64,000 bases of DNA from Nonomuraea glycinis (GTDB taxonomy: Bacteria; Actinomycetota; Actinomycetes; Streptosporangiales; Streptosporangiaceae). Below are positions 37,024-45,726 of the stretch, one piece after another (position 1 is the first letter of the stretch; every line of letters starts with the position of its first letter). The notes below the pieces were generated by a model. It searched no databases, was not told the origin of the DNA, and saw only the letters and a program-made list of their open reading frames with translations. The DNA is taken from assembly GCF_014646515.1 (NCBI RefSeq), contig NZ_BMNK01000010.1:1-64000 (forward strand), given 5' to 3'. The position numbers and the translations under genes are program-made.

Positions 37024-38616
37024 ATGTCCGACCTCCGTGCCGCTGACCCGCGCCGCCTTGGCACGTACCGGCTCTCGGCACGGCTCGGCCAGGGCGGCCA
37101 GGGCGTCGTCTACCTGGGCCACACCGGCAACGGGGCCAAGGTCGCGATCAAGCTCCTGCACGCCGGCCTGTCCGACGACCAGGCGGTGCGCCGCAGGTTC
37201 CGGGCCGAGGTCGAGGCCGTACGCAGGGTCGCGCCGTTCTGCACCGCCCAACTGCTCGACGCCGACCTCGAAGGCGACCGGCCGTACCTGGTCAGCGAGT
37301 ACGTGGACGGGATCTCACTGACGGAGCACGTCATCGCCCAGGGTCCGCGCACCGGCGGCTCCCTGCACCGCCTGGCCATCGGCACCGCCACCGCGCTCGG
37401 CGCCATCCACCGCGCGGCGGTCGTGCACCGCGACTTCAAACCGGGCAACGTGCTGCTCAGCCTGGACGGCCCGCGCGTGATCGACTTCGGCATCTCCCGG
37501 CCGATGGACAGCACCGCCACCACCGGCCGGTTCCCCATCGGCACCCCCGCGTACCTGGCGCCCGAGCGGATCAAGGGCGAACCCGCCGGACCACCCGCCG
37601 ACCTGTACGCCTGGGCGCTGACCGTCGCCTACACCGCCAACGGCCGGCACGCCTACACCGCCGAGACCCACCAGGAGGTCCTCGCCAGGATCCTGTACGG
37701 CAAGCCGGACCTGGGCACGCTGACCGGGCGGCTGCGTGAGCTCGTCGACGCCTGCCTGGCGGTCGAGCCGGGTGACCGGCCGGACGCCGAAGAGGTGCTC
37801 CGCCGACTGCTGAGCCACGACCTGACCGGCCGAGACGTCCTCACCACCGGCGCTCTGGCCGCCCTCGACACCACCCCCGAGCCCGCCGCCTCTGGGCCGG
37901 TTGCCCTCGGCTCCGCCCCTGAGCCCGTCGCCCTCCGCGCCGCCGCCCCTCAGCCTGTGTTCGACGCCGCCCCTCGGCCCGCGGTCGACGCGGCCGACTC
38001 CGGTGCCCCTGACACCGTCGACTGGCGGGTGCCCGGTTCTGGGGGTACGCGTACCACGGGAGCGCGGAGTGCGCTGGCGGCGCTTGTGGATCCGGACGCG
38101 CATGCGTCGTCGGGGCAGGCCGCGCCGCGGGCTGCTGTCACCGTCACGCGGCCGCAGCCCAGGGTGCTGCCCGAGCCCGGACCGCGGTTGCCGGTGGCGA
38201 GGACGGCAAGGGGGCGGCCGGGTTCCTGGCGGCTCGCCGCGACGGCTGTGACGGTCGCCGTGCTGGTGATCGCCGCGGTGGCGCTCTGGACGCTGAGCGG
38301 CGGGCCGGGGGCGAACGGCGTCTGGACCGGCTCGGCCGAGCATCCGAGCGCCGATCGCGTGTTCCCGGTGGAGATCCGGCTGGACGGCGGGCCCGCGTCC
38401 AGCATGCGATGGGGTGCCGACCTGCGATGCTCCGGGATGCTCAGCCCAGCCGGGGAAGCGCTGGTGTACGAACTCGGCGAGGTCGAGGGTGAGGAATGCT
38501 ACCCGGGCACGCTGCGCATGCTGCCGACCGCCGAGGCGAACCAGATGGCCATATCGGTCATTCGCCGAGGTGAGCAGGAGGTCACCTACTCGGGCAAGGT
38601 CTCGCGCGTCTCCTGA
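37024..38616 (+). CDS. Transmembrane serine/threonine protein kinase
   Basis: A 530-residue Hanks-type kinase. The domain (about 12-265) has the glycine loop LGQGGQGVVYLG, catalytic Lys in VAIKLLH, HRDFKPGN and DFGIS. A Pro/Ala/Asp-rich linker (270-395) leads to one membrane helix at about 402-424 (ATAVTVAVLVIAAVALWTL) and a 105-residue external domain without PASTA repeats, containing two Cys (LRCSGM, EECYPG) that could form a disulfide. Kinase domain inside, sensor outside is the usual topology. It is closely related in its catalytic part to the kinase at 40398; a tnpB element lies between them. Confidence 0.9.
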   Translation: MSDLRAADPRRLGTYRLSARLGQGGQGVVYLGHTGNGAKVAIKLLHAGLSDDQAVRRRFRAEVEAVRRVAPFCTAQLLDADLEGDRPYLVSEYVDGISLTEHVIAQGPRTGGSLHRLAIGTATALGAIHRAAVVHRDFKPGNVLLSLDGPRVIDFGISRPMDSTATTGRFPIGTPAYLAPERIKGEPAGPPADLYAWALTVAYTANGRHAYTAETHQEVLARILYGKPDLGTLTGRLRELVDACLAVEPGDRPDAEEVLRRLLSHDLTGRDVLTTGALAALDTTPEPAASGPVALGSAPEPVALRAAAPQPVFDAAPRPAVDAADSGAPDTVDWRVPGSGGTRTTGARSALAALVDPDAHASSGQAAPRAAVTVTRPQPRVLPEPGPRLPVARTARGRPGSWRLAATAVTVAVLVIAAVALWTLSGGPGANGVWTGSAEHPSADRVFPVEIRLDGGPASSMRWGADLRCSGMLSPAGEALVYELGEVEGEECYPGTLRMLPTAEANQMAISVIRRGEQEVTYSGKVSRVS

Positions 38617-38734
38617 CCGCGAGTGTCACGGTCAGGCGGCGATGGCCCGGCCGCCGTTGACTCTCCGGCACCGGTTGCCTTCAGCGGAGGGGTTGGTAAC
38701 CGCTGTGCTTCGTATCAATGTTCGTCAGTCTTTA

Positions 38735-40345
38735 TCTGGTTTTCTGCAGCGCGATTGCGGTCTGTCACGGGTGATCGGGGTTGGCTCAGTGGTCTGCGCG
38801 CTGGTGGACGGCATGATGAAGCGCTGGAGGGGCCTGCGGTTTGGCGCCGCGTCCGACTGGCGTAGTCTGCCCTATCTTTTCCCCGTCACGATGTGCATGC
38901 AAAATATTACTCAACGTGCGGTCATGCTGGTAGGGTCATTCGCACAAGCTCTCGAATATGCGAGGGAGGGGCGGGTCATGCGGGTCGTGCAGGCCTACCG
39001 TTTCGCGCTGGACCCCACCGCGCGCCAGGGTGCCGCGCTGGCGTCGCATTGCGGGGCGGTGCGGGTGGCGTTCAACTGGGGCCTGGCGCAGGTGAAGGCG
39101 AATCTGGCGCTGCGGGAGGCCGAGCGCTCCTACGGCATCGCCGACGACCGGCTCACCCCGGCCCTGTCCTGGTCGATGTACAGCCTGCGCAAACGCTGGA
39201 ACCAGGTCAAAGACGAGGTAGCCCCGTGGTGGGCGGACAACTCCAAAGAGGCCTACGCCTGCGGCCTCGCTCGCCTGGCCGACGCCCTGGCCAACTGGCG
39301 CGGCTCCCAGCAAGGTAAGCGGAAGGGCCCGAAGATGGGCTTCCCTCGGTTCAAGACCAAACGCCGCGCGGCCCGGTCGGTGCGCTTCACCACCGGCACG
39401 ATCCGGCCGGACGGCCACACCCACGTGATCCTGCCGGTGCTGGGCCGGATCAAGACCCACGAGCCGGTCGGCAAACTCGCCCGCCTCCTAGCGGACGGCG
39501 GGGCGCGGATGGCGTCGGCGACGGTCCGATGTCAGGAGGGCCGCTGGCACGTCAGCTTCACCGTGCACACCGAACGCCCCCCAGGCAAGCCTGCCCGGCC
39601 GGACGCGGTGATCGGCGTGGACCTCGGCATCAAGACCCTGGCGGTCTTCTCCGACGGACGGCCGCCGGTCGCCAACCCCCGCCACCTGACGACGGCCTTG
39701 CGTAAGCTGCGGCGCCTGTCGCGCGCGGTCTCCCGTAGACACGGGCCCGACCGGCGCACCCGGCAACAACCCTCGCAGCGGTGGCTGCGCGCGAACGCCG
39801 CCCGCAACCGGGCGGAGTATCGGGTGGCGGCGTTGCGCCGTGACGGCATCCACCAGCTCACCACCAGCCTGGCCCGCACCTACGGCACCATCGTGGTCGA
39901 AGACCTCAACGTGGCCGGGATGATCCGCAACCGGCGACTAGCCCACGCCATCTCCGATGTCGGGTTCGGTGAGATCCTCCGCCAGCTCGCCTACAAGACC
40001 GGCTGGCACGGCGGCCGGCTGGTGGTGGCCGATCGCTGGTTTCCCTCCTCCAAGACGTGCTCATCCTGCGGTGCGGTGAAAGCCAAGCTGCCGCTGCGGG
40101 TGCGTACCTACGTGTGTGAGGGGTGCGGTCTGTCGCTGGACCGTGACGTGAACGCCGCGCTCAATCTCGCTTCTTTGGTGGAGCGGACGGTCGCCGGGAG
40201 TGGCCCGGAGACCCGAAACGGACGTGGAGCCGACCATAAGACCCCGCCCGGCGGGGCAGGTGGCTGTGAAGCGTCAACCCCGCACCGGGCATCTGTTGCC
40301 CGGATCAGACGAGGACCTTCGCCCACCACGGGCGAATCATTGACA
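38735..40345 (+). mobile_element. tnpB-only element (IS1341-like), complete copy
   Basis: The unit contains tnpB with about 240 bp of conserved upstream sequence and a hairpin-bearing right end. The copy at 63088 begins similarly at a GGTTTTCT block (here 38738), which sets the left limit. The right limit is placed after the 7-bp hairpin 40318-40324/40330-40336. No tnpA or serine recombinase is present, so mobility would need a transposase in trans. It lies between two paralogous kinase genes without damaging either. Exact ends are approximate. Confidence 0.7.
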
Positions 40346-40363
40346 ATCCTTGAAACTCAGTGA
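38978..40363 (+). CDS. tnpB: TnpB RNA-guided nuclease of the tnpB-only element
   Basis: A 461-residue TnpB with intact RuvC residues D215 (GVDLGIKTLAVF), E308 (VVEDLNVAGM) and D390 (LDRDVNAALNLA), and the zinc ribbon CSSCG...CEGCG. About 65 residues of atypical Gly/Arg/Thr-rich sequence follow the last motif; this stretch is probably the omega-RNA region read in frame rather than functional protein. GAGGGAGGGG precedes ATG 38978. The protein differs strongly from the TnpB at 23164 but is nearly identical to the partial one at 63333. Confidence 0.92.
   Translation: MRVVQAYRFALDPTARQGAALASHCGAVRVAFNWGLAQVKANLALREAERSYGIADDRLTPALSWSMYSLRKRWNQVKDEVAPWWADNSKEAYACGLARLADALANWRGSQQGKRKGPKMGFPRFKTKRRAARSVRFTTGTIRPDGHTHVILPVLGRIKTHEPVGKLARLLADGGARMASATVRCQEGRWHVSFTVHTERPPGKPARPDAVIGVDLGIKTLAVFSDGRPPVANPRHLTTALRKLRRLSRAVSRRHGPDRRTRQQPSQRWLRANAARNRAEYRVAALRRDGIHQLTTSLARTYGTIVVEDLNVAGMIRNRRLAHAISDVGFGEILRQLAYKTGWHGGRLVVADRWFPSSKTCSSCGAVKAKLPLRVRTYVCEGCGLSLDRDVNAALNLASLVERTVAGSGPETRNGRGADHKTPPGGAGGCEASTPHRASVARIRRGPSPTTGESLTILETQ
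40180..40345 (+). ncRNA. Candidate omega-RNA of the tnpB-only element
   Basis: The 3' part of the gene after RuvC Asp390 is rich in short hairpins (CCCCGCCCGGCGGGG near 40242-40257, GGGCATCTGTTGCCC near 40287, and 40318-40336), as expected for the TnpB guide scaffold. The limits are inferred. The guide would come from the bases just past about 40345, upstream of the second kinase gene. Confidence 0.35.
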
Positions 40364-40397
40364 ACGGTAATGGGGTGGCGGCGAGGGGAGGCGCCCC

Positions 40398-42446
40398 GTG
40401 CCAGTGGCGCAGCCGCTCCGGACGGGGGACCCGCGGCGAATCGGCGGATATGAGCTGGGCGGGCGCCTGGGCGAGGGCGGACAGGGAGTGGTGTACCTCG
40501 GCACTCGAGGCGAGGACACGTACGCGGTCAAGCTGCTGCATGGGCCGGTGGGGGACGGGCAAGCCGCGTTCCTGCGCGAGGTGGAGCTGGCCAAGCATGT
40601 GGCCCGGTTCTGCACGGCCCAGGTGATGGACGCCGGGTTCGACGAGGACCGGGCGTACATCGTGAGTGAGTACGTCGACGGGCCGTCGCTGGCCCGTGAG
40701 GTCATGGTCGCAGGCCCGCGCCGTGGCGGCGCCCTCGAACGGCTGGCGGTCGGCACCGCCACCGCGATCACCGCGATCCACCGGGCCGGCATCGTGCACC
40801 GCGACCTCAAGCCGCAGAACGTGCTGCTCGGCCCCGACGGCCCCCGCGTGATCGACTTCGGCCTGGCCAAGGCGCTCGACGCGGCGGCGACGGTGAGCGG
40901 CAGGGGGGTCGGCACGCCCGCCTACATGGCGCCCGAGCAGATCACCGCGTCGGCCGTCACCGGGGCGGTGGACGTGTTCTCGTGGGGCGCCACGATCTGC
41001 TTCGCGGCCAACGGCAGCGCCCCCTTCGGGCAGGATTCGGTGGCGCCGGTGCTGCACCGCATCCTCACGGCGGAGCCCGAGCTCGGGCGGCTGGACGGGC
41101 AGCTCAGGGAGTTGGTCGAGGCGTGCCTGGACAAGGACGCGCGTAACCGGCCCACCAGCAGGGATCTGCTGCTCGCGCTGCTGGGGGAGTCGGGCGGGGC
41201 GCCGGCCGAGGTGCTGCGCTCCCCGCCGCCGCACATCCTGCGCGTCCCGCCGAGCGTGGCCGTACCCCCGCCCAGGGCTGAGCCCTCGCCCGGGTCCGTA
41301 CCCTCGCCCAGGACCGAGCCCCCGGCCGTACCTCCGCCCGGGGCCGAGCCCCCGGCTGTACCCCTGCCCAGGACCGAGCCCCCGGCCGAGCCCTCGCCCA
41401 GGGCTGAGCCCCCGCCCCTGGCCGAGCCCGAGGCGACCGGGGCGCCCGCCGGCTACCGGTTATCCGACGACCGGCCGCAGGTGGGTGGGGAGGTTCTCGG
41501 GTCGCGGGAGGCCTCCAGGCGGCGGGTCGGGCAGGCGCTGGGGCGGGCGGGGGCGGCCGTCTTCGGGGCTCTGCTGGTGAGCGCGGCCGTACTGGTCGCT
41601 CTGCTGGCGCCGGCCTTGAGGCAGGACGATCTGCCCGCGCAGGGAGGCGCGCAGCCGTCCGTCGCCGATAGCAGGCCGGTGGAGACCGTGTCGCCGGTGG
41701 ACGGGTCCACCCCCATACGGACCAAGCAGAGCAGCCGGCCGCGCAAAGCGCCCGCGGACGATCCGCCGCCCACCGTCCTCCCGGTGAACGTCGCCGTGCC
41801 CCCGCTGGAGGGCCTGAGCCGGGCCGCCGCGCTCAAGGCGATCCGGCGGTCCGGCCTGGCCGCCGGCGCGGTGACCGAAGCCGATTCCGCGCTGAAGATC
41901 GGCCAGGTGCTGGGCAGCAGCCCCGGGACCGGCATCTTCGTGCCGAAAGGCACCAAGGTCGCCCTGCGCGTGTCAGCGGGGCTGCCGGTCCCGGCCGTGG
42001 TCGGCCTGCAGCGCAAGGCGGCCGAAGCGGCCCTGACCAGCGCCGGGCTGGCGGTCGGCCCGATCAGCAGGACCTGCGCCACCGACCCGGACGGCCGGGT
42101 CCTGTCCAGTGCCCCCAAGTCGGGCAAACGGGTCTCGGGCGGCACCCAGGTGGCGCTCCACGTCGCCCGACACGGCGTCGCCGTGCCGTCGGTGGTCGGT
42201 CAGTCACGGGCCGGCGCCCGCGGCGCCCTCCGTGCGGCCGGCTTCGCCGTGACCGTGCGCCGTCAGGTCGTGGAGGACCAGGCGCAGGTCGACCTGGCCA
42301 TCGCCCAGTCCGTACCGCCGGGCGGCTGCGCCGGACCGGGAACCCCCGTCGTGATCACCGTGGGCACCCCCGCCGATGCGACGCAGGACCCGGACGATCC
42401 CTCCATGACCCCCACGTTCACCCCCGAGCCACCGGAGACTCCCTGA
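40398..42446 (+). CDS. PASTA-domain serine/threonine protein kinase (PknB-like)
   Basis: A 682-residue kinase: Hanks domain (about 15-275; LGEGGQGVVYLG, VKLLH, HRDLKPQN, DFGLA), a Pro/Glu-rich repetitive linker (about 285-350), one membrane helix at about 385-408, then three PASTA-like repeats (starting near VAVPPLEG, VPAVVGLQ and VAVPSVVG) outside the cell. PASTA kinases sense muropeptides or lipid II and regulate growth and division. The catalytic domain is a paralogue of the 37024 kinase. GTG 40398 follows GGGGAGG. The stop codon lies within a 19-bp tandem repeat, so the C terminus would change with repeat number. Confidence 0.92.
   Translation: MPVAQPLRTGDPRRIGGYELGGRLGEGGQGVVYLGTRGEDTYAVKLLHGPVGDGQAAFLREVELAKHVARFCTAQVMDAGFDEDRAYIVSEYVDGPSLAREVMVAGPRRGGALERLAVGTATAITAIHRAGIVHRDLKPQNVLLGPDGPRVIDFGLAKALDAAATVSGRGVGTPAYMAPEQITASAVTGAVDVFSWGATICFAANGSAPFGQDSVAPVLHRILTAEPELGRLDGQLRELVEACLDKDARNRPTSRDLLLALLGESGGAPAEVLRSPPPHILRVPPSVAVPPPRAEPSPGSVPSPRTEPPAVPPPGAEPPAVPLPRTEPPAEPSPRAEPPPLAEPEATGAPAGYRLSDDRPQVGGEVLGSREASRRRVGQALGRAGAAVFGALLVSAAVLVALLAPALRQDDLPAQGGAQPSVADSRPVETVSPVDGSTPIRTKQSSRPRKAPADDPPPTVLPVNVAVPPLEGLSRAAALKAIRRSGLAAGAVTEADSALKIGQVLGSSPGTGIFVPKGTKVALRVSAGLPVPAVVGLQRKAAEAALTSAGLAVGPISRTCATDPDGRVLSSAPKSGKRVSGGTQVALHVARHGVAVPSVVGQSRAGARGALRAAGFAVTVRRQVVEDQAQVDLAIAQSVPPGGCAGPGTPVVITVGTPADATQDPDDPSMTPTFTPEPPETP
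41273..41430 (+). repeat. Imperfect repeat coding for the kinase Pro/Glu linker
   Basis: The DNA repeats CCC-AGG-(A/G)CC-GAG-CCC-type units encoding P-R-T-E-P-P-A-V-P variants at least five times. It makes an extended juxtamembrane linker and is prone to length change. Confidence 0.6.
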
Positions 42447-42501
42447 GCCACCGGAGACTCCCTGAGCCACCGGAGACTCCCTGAGACACCGGAGACTCCC
42501 C
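42426..42501. repeat. 19-bp direct tandem repeat, four units, across the kinase stop codon
   Basis: Units GAGCCACCGGAGACTCCCT start at 42426, 42445 and 42464 (identical), with a two-change copy at 42483-42501. The TGA stop (42444-42446) spans the first junction. Because 19 is not a multiple of 3, each unit reads in a different frame. Confidence 0.85.
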
Positions 42502-42510
42502 GAGCGCCGA

Positions 42511-42532
42511 AACCGGAACACCTGGTCCGGTT
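42511..42532. promoter_or_regulatory. Palindromic operator candidate of the TetR gene
   Basis: AACCGGA (42511-42517) is inverted as TCCGGTT (42526-42532) with an 8-nt centre, 18 nt before the ATG of the TetR gene. Position and symmetry suggest autoregulation. Confidence 0.5.
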
Positions 42533-42549
42533 GACGTAAGGTGGGGAGC

Positions 42550-43272
42550 ATGACCGCCCGGACTCCTCTGCTGGTACGTGACCCCGCCGAGCCGCAGGCG
42601 CTGAGAAGCGACGCGCTGATCAATCGCAACCGCATCCTCGAGGTCGCGCGTGAGACGTTCGCCGCGCGGGGGATCGACGTGACCATGCGGGAGATCGCCC
42701 GGCGGGCCGGTGTGGGGGTGGCGACGCTCTACCGTCGCTTCCCCACCAAGGAGTCGCTGGTCACCGCGGCCTTCGCCGACCAGATGGCGGCCTGCGCGTC
42801 GGTGGTGGACGACGCGCTGGCCGATCCCGACCCGTGGCGGGGGTTCTGCACCGCGGTCGAGAGGATCTGCGCCATGCAGGCCGTGGACAAAGGGTTCACG
42901 GCGGCGTTCGTCTCGGCATTTCCTGACAGCATTGACTTCGAGGGCGTGCGTGCCTGTGCCGAGGAGGGGTTCGCCGAGCTGACGGAGCGTGCCAAGGCCT
43001 CCGGGCACCTGCGCGCCGACTTCGCGCAGGAGGACCTCACGCTGCTGATCATGGCCAACGGCGGCATCATCGCGGACACGGCCGAGACGGCGGTGGCCGC
43101 CTCCCGCAGGCTCGCGGCGCTACTGCTGCAGTCCTTCCTCGCCCACCCGGCCGACCCGCCCGCGCCCCTGCCGCCGGCCGCCCCCATTGGACTGCACAAC
43201 GTGGTGGGCAACCTCCAAGAGCCTTCGCAGGCCGTGCCCGCGGGGCAGGTCAGCGGCCGCTGCCCGCGATGA
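42550..43272 (+). CDS. TetR-family regulator
   Basis: A 240-residue TetR protein with helix-turn-helix VTMREIARRAGVGVATLYRRFPTKESLVTAAFADQM (about 43-78) and a C-terminal domain of the SbtR-like type (FTAAFVSAFPDSIDFEG, DLTLLIMANGGI). ATG 42550 is preferred over GTG 42541 because GGGGAG precedes it. A 7-bp inverted repeat upstream is a likely own operator. The C-terminal 7 codons overlap the convergent lipoprotein gene. No obvious target gene is divergent from it. Confidence 0.85.
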   Translation: MTARTPLLVRDPAEPQALRSDALINRNRILEVARETFAARGIDVTMREIARRAGVGVATLYRRFPTKESLVTAAFADQMAACASVVDDALADPDPWRGFCTAVERICAMQAVDKGFTAAFVSAFPDSIDFEGVRACAEEGFAELTERAKASGHLRADFAQEDLTLLIMANGGIIADTAETAVAASRRLAALLLQSFLAHPADPPAPLPPAAPIGLHNVVGNLQEPSQAVPAGQVSGRCPR

Positions 43273-44263
43273 GGCCGGAGTAGGAGCCGAGCACCTTGAC
43301 CTGTCCCGGCTTGGCGTCCTTGGCCGGGATGTGGGCCACCACCTGCACCAGCTCCGTGGTCTTCATGTTCGTGTAGTACTTCCCGGGCAGCAGCCCGCTG
43401 TTCTGCTGGAAGACGTAGAACCGCGGCGTTCTCTGCCGCACGTCGTAGCGCCGGTCGCGCTGGAAGGTGGTGAAGGCCAGGGCGCCGCCGTCGGCGGTGC
43501 GCACGGCGTACGACGGGTAGCGGGTGGCCCGGGTGACCTCGCTGACGCGCGCGAACTTGTTCATCTCCAGGCGCTTCGACGCGGCGTTCTTGGCGAGCAG
43601 GTCGGTGGCGAACCTGGTCCCGGCCGCCTTGCCGCCCTTGCCCGCCAGGTGGGCGGCGTAGTTCCTGGCGAAGTCGGCGGGTGACATGATCAGGCCGGTG
43701 TCGTCCTGGCCGACCTCGGTGGCCGCGCCCGAGGCGTCCTTCGCGATGGCGGGCAGCTCCTTGGGGGAGGTGCCGTCGAAGGTGTCGGGCGAGTAGACCT
43801 GCCGCCAGCCGTCGTCGCCCTCGCGGGTGAACAGCAGGTACGTGGCCTCCTTCGAGATGTCCTTCTTGCGCTGCCAGTGCGCCAGGGTCAGCAGCCAGGG
43901 CCGCTCCCCGCCGGTTCCCGGGTAGAAGGTCGGCGAGGTGTAGCCGAAGGGCTCGTGCTTGATCGTCTTGCGCAGCTTGCGGCTGGAGGCGTAGCCGGCC
44001 TTGTCGATGGCCAGGCTGGAGCCGCCTTCGTACGCTGCCAGCAGTTTGTCGCTTCTGGCCTTGTTGGCGAGGTTGTTCCGCTCGATGTAGTCCTTCATGA
44101 TCGCGGTGGCCTCCTGGCCCGAGAGGACGCTGGGCGCCGTGGCGCTCGGGGGAGGTGTGCTCGGCGCCTGCGCCGCGTTCCTGTTCAGCCCTGGCAGGGC
44201 GGAGCACCCCACGACCAGGAACCCTGTCATCAGGCCGCCGATGAGCCCGCCGTATCGCCGCAC
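43250..44263 (-). CDS. Lipoprotein of unknown function
   Basis: A 337-residue protein with a lipoprotein signal (lipobox VVGC, Cys20), a short Pro/Ser/Thr spacer, then a folded domain of about 280 residues. That domain contains SGQEATAIMKDYIERNNLANKARS-type helix, LLTLAHWQ, YLLFTREG, WRQVYSPDTF and AFTTFQRDRRYDVRQ. This pattern occurs in several uncharacterised actinobacterial lipoproteins; I cannot name a function. It should be anchored to the outer face of the membrane. The gene is convergent with the TetR gene and overlaps it by 23 nt. Confidence 0.7.
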   Translation of the reverse strand: MRRYGGLIGGLMTGFLVVGCSALPGLNRNAAQAPSTPPPSATAPSVLSGQEATAIMKDYIERNNLANKARSDKLLAAYEGGSSLAIDKAGYASSRKLRKTIKHEPFGYTSPTFYPGTGGERPWLLTLAHWQRKKDISKEATYLLFTREGDDGWRQVYSPDTFDGTSPKELPAIAKDASGAATEVGQDDTGLIMSPADFARNYAAHLAGKGGKAAGTRFATDLLAKNAASKRLEMNKFARVSEVTRATRYPSYAVRTADGGALAFTTFQRDRRYDVRQRTPRFYVFQQNSGLLPGKYYTNMKTTELVQVVAHIPAKDAKPGQVKVLGSYSGLIAGSGR

Positions 44264-44406
44264 CTCAGGATCCTCTCCGCAATAATGGGATTAAAGTGCA
44301 CAAACGTAGCAGTAAAGGTGTCAAGGCGTCCCGGGGATCGCTATGTGAGAACGCCATGCCGTCAGGCTGACGTCGGGCGCCGTGGCGGGGGTGATGTGTC
44401 CGGCCG

Positions 44407-45627
44407 TCAACCGGCCAGCGTGACGGTCTCGCCTTCGAGCCGGGACCGCTCGGCGGCCCAGGCGATGAGATGGCTGTGCAGGCTGTCGGCGGGGGAGGAG
44501 AGGATCGGGGTGCGGTCTCCGCTGCTGACCGCGGTGAGGAACGCCTCGATCAGGCCCTCGTCACCGCCCCCGTGTCCGCCCGCGGCCGTCGCGTCGCCCG
44601 TGGGCCGGGTGTCGATGGTCTGCGCCCGGCCGGTGACGAAGTCGTGCACGGTGAGGCGGTCACCGTCGCCGTCGATCGAGCCCCGGGTGCCGAAGATCCG
44701 GGTCTGGCGGTGCCCGGCGGGGGTGAAGGCGGTCATGGTGAACGCCGCGGTCGCGCCACCCTCGAACTCCATGTTCACCACCTGGTGGTCCACCACGTCG
44801 TTGTCGCAGGCGTACACACATCTGCCGTACGGGCCGGTCCTGAGCGCCGCCACGATGCCCTGCTCGGTGACGTCGTCGGTGAGCACGGTGACGGGCCAGC
44901 GCTCCTGGCCGGCCAGCGGCAGGTAGACGCGCTTGGCGGAGTAGGGGCAGTCCGGCTCGACCGCGCAGTCCAGGCAGCGGTCCGCCGCGCCCTCCGGCCG
45001 GTTCTCGGCGCGGAAGTGCTTGAGCCCGCCGAACGACGAGACGCGGGTGACCTGCCGGCCCGTCAGGTGGACCAGCCAGTCGAGGTCGTGGCAGGACTTG
45101 GCGAGCAACATGAACGTCGACTCGTCCGTCCTGCGCCAGTTGCCGCGCACGTAGGAGTGCGCCTGGTGCCACCAGCCGACCGGCTCCAGGTGCTGGATGC
45201 TGACGATCTCGCCGATCCGGCCGGCGTCGAGGAGGGCCTTGAGCGCGCGGGTGTAAGGGGTGTAGCGGAGCACGTGGCAGACGGCGAAGATCGAGCCGGA
45301 GCGCTCGGCCGCGGCGACGATCCGGCGGCAGTCGTCCTCGGAGACCGCCATCGGCTTCTCCAGCAGGATGTCGTAGCCCAACTCGGCGAAGCGCACGGCC
45401 GGCTCGACATGGTCCCGATCCTGCGTCGCGATGATCACCGCGTCGGCCTGGCGGTCCAGCGCCGCGAGCTCCCGCCAGTCCTGGTACGGCGCGGCGTCGG
45501 CGAACCTGGCCCGCCGGCTCGCGTCAGGATCGGCCACGGCGACGACCCGGGCCCGGCCGGACTCCACCGCGTGGCGGGCGTATCCGGTGCCTCGCGAGCC
45601 CGCGCCTACGACGGCCAGCGTCACCAT
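44407..45627 (-). CDS. Gfo/Idh/MocA-family dehydrogenase
   Basis: A 406-residue NAD(P)-dependent sugar or inositol-type dehydrogenase. The Rossmann motif VVGAGSRGTGYARHA starts the protein, followed by LLEKPMAVSEDD (the EKP motif) and the C-terminal sheet domain with GTRGSIDGDGDRLTVHD. A Cys-rich insert DRCLDCAVEPDCPYSAKRVY (about 215-235), seen in a subgroup of the family, may bind a metal. ATG 45627 follows GTGAGG and is preferred over 45639. It diverges from a ROK-family regulator, its likely repressor, and this suggests carbohydrate catabolism. Confidence 0.85.
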   Translation of the reverse strand: MVTLAVVGAGSRGTGYARHAVESGRARVVAVADPDASRRARFADAAPYQDWRELAALDRQADAVIIATQDRDHVEPAVRFAELGYDILLEKPMAVSEDDCRRIVAAAERSGSIFAVCHVLRYTPYTRALKALLDAGRIGEIVSIQHLEPVGWWHQAHSYVRGNWRRTDESTFMLLAKSCHDLDWLVHLTGRQVTRVSSFGGLKHFRAENRPEGAADRCLDCAVEPDCPYSAKRVYLPLAGQERWPVTVLTDDVTEQGIVAALRTGPYGRCVYACDNDVVDHQVVNMEFEGGATAAFTMTAFTPAGHRQTRIFGTRGSIDGDGDRLTVHDFVTGRAQTIDTRPTGDATAAGGHGGGDEGLIEAFLTAVSSGDRTPILSSPADSLHSHLIAWAAERSRLEGETVTLAG

Positions 45628-45726
45628 GTCGAACCTCACTTATGTAACCAACTAACGTATGTCGGCCGATGCTAGGATCCCGGCTTGATGTCGTCAATAG
45701 GAGAGTTACGAAAAGAGGTCTCGTAA

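Noticed and set aside
38738-38977. A possible small transposase gene in the left end of the tnpB-only element
   Set aside because: The two copies share nucleotide sequence but frames are short and interrupted, and no HUH, Tyr or serine-recombinase motif is seen.
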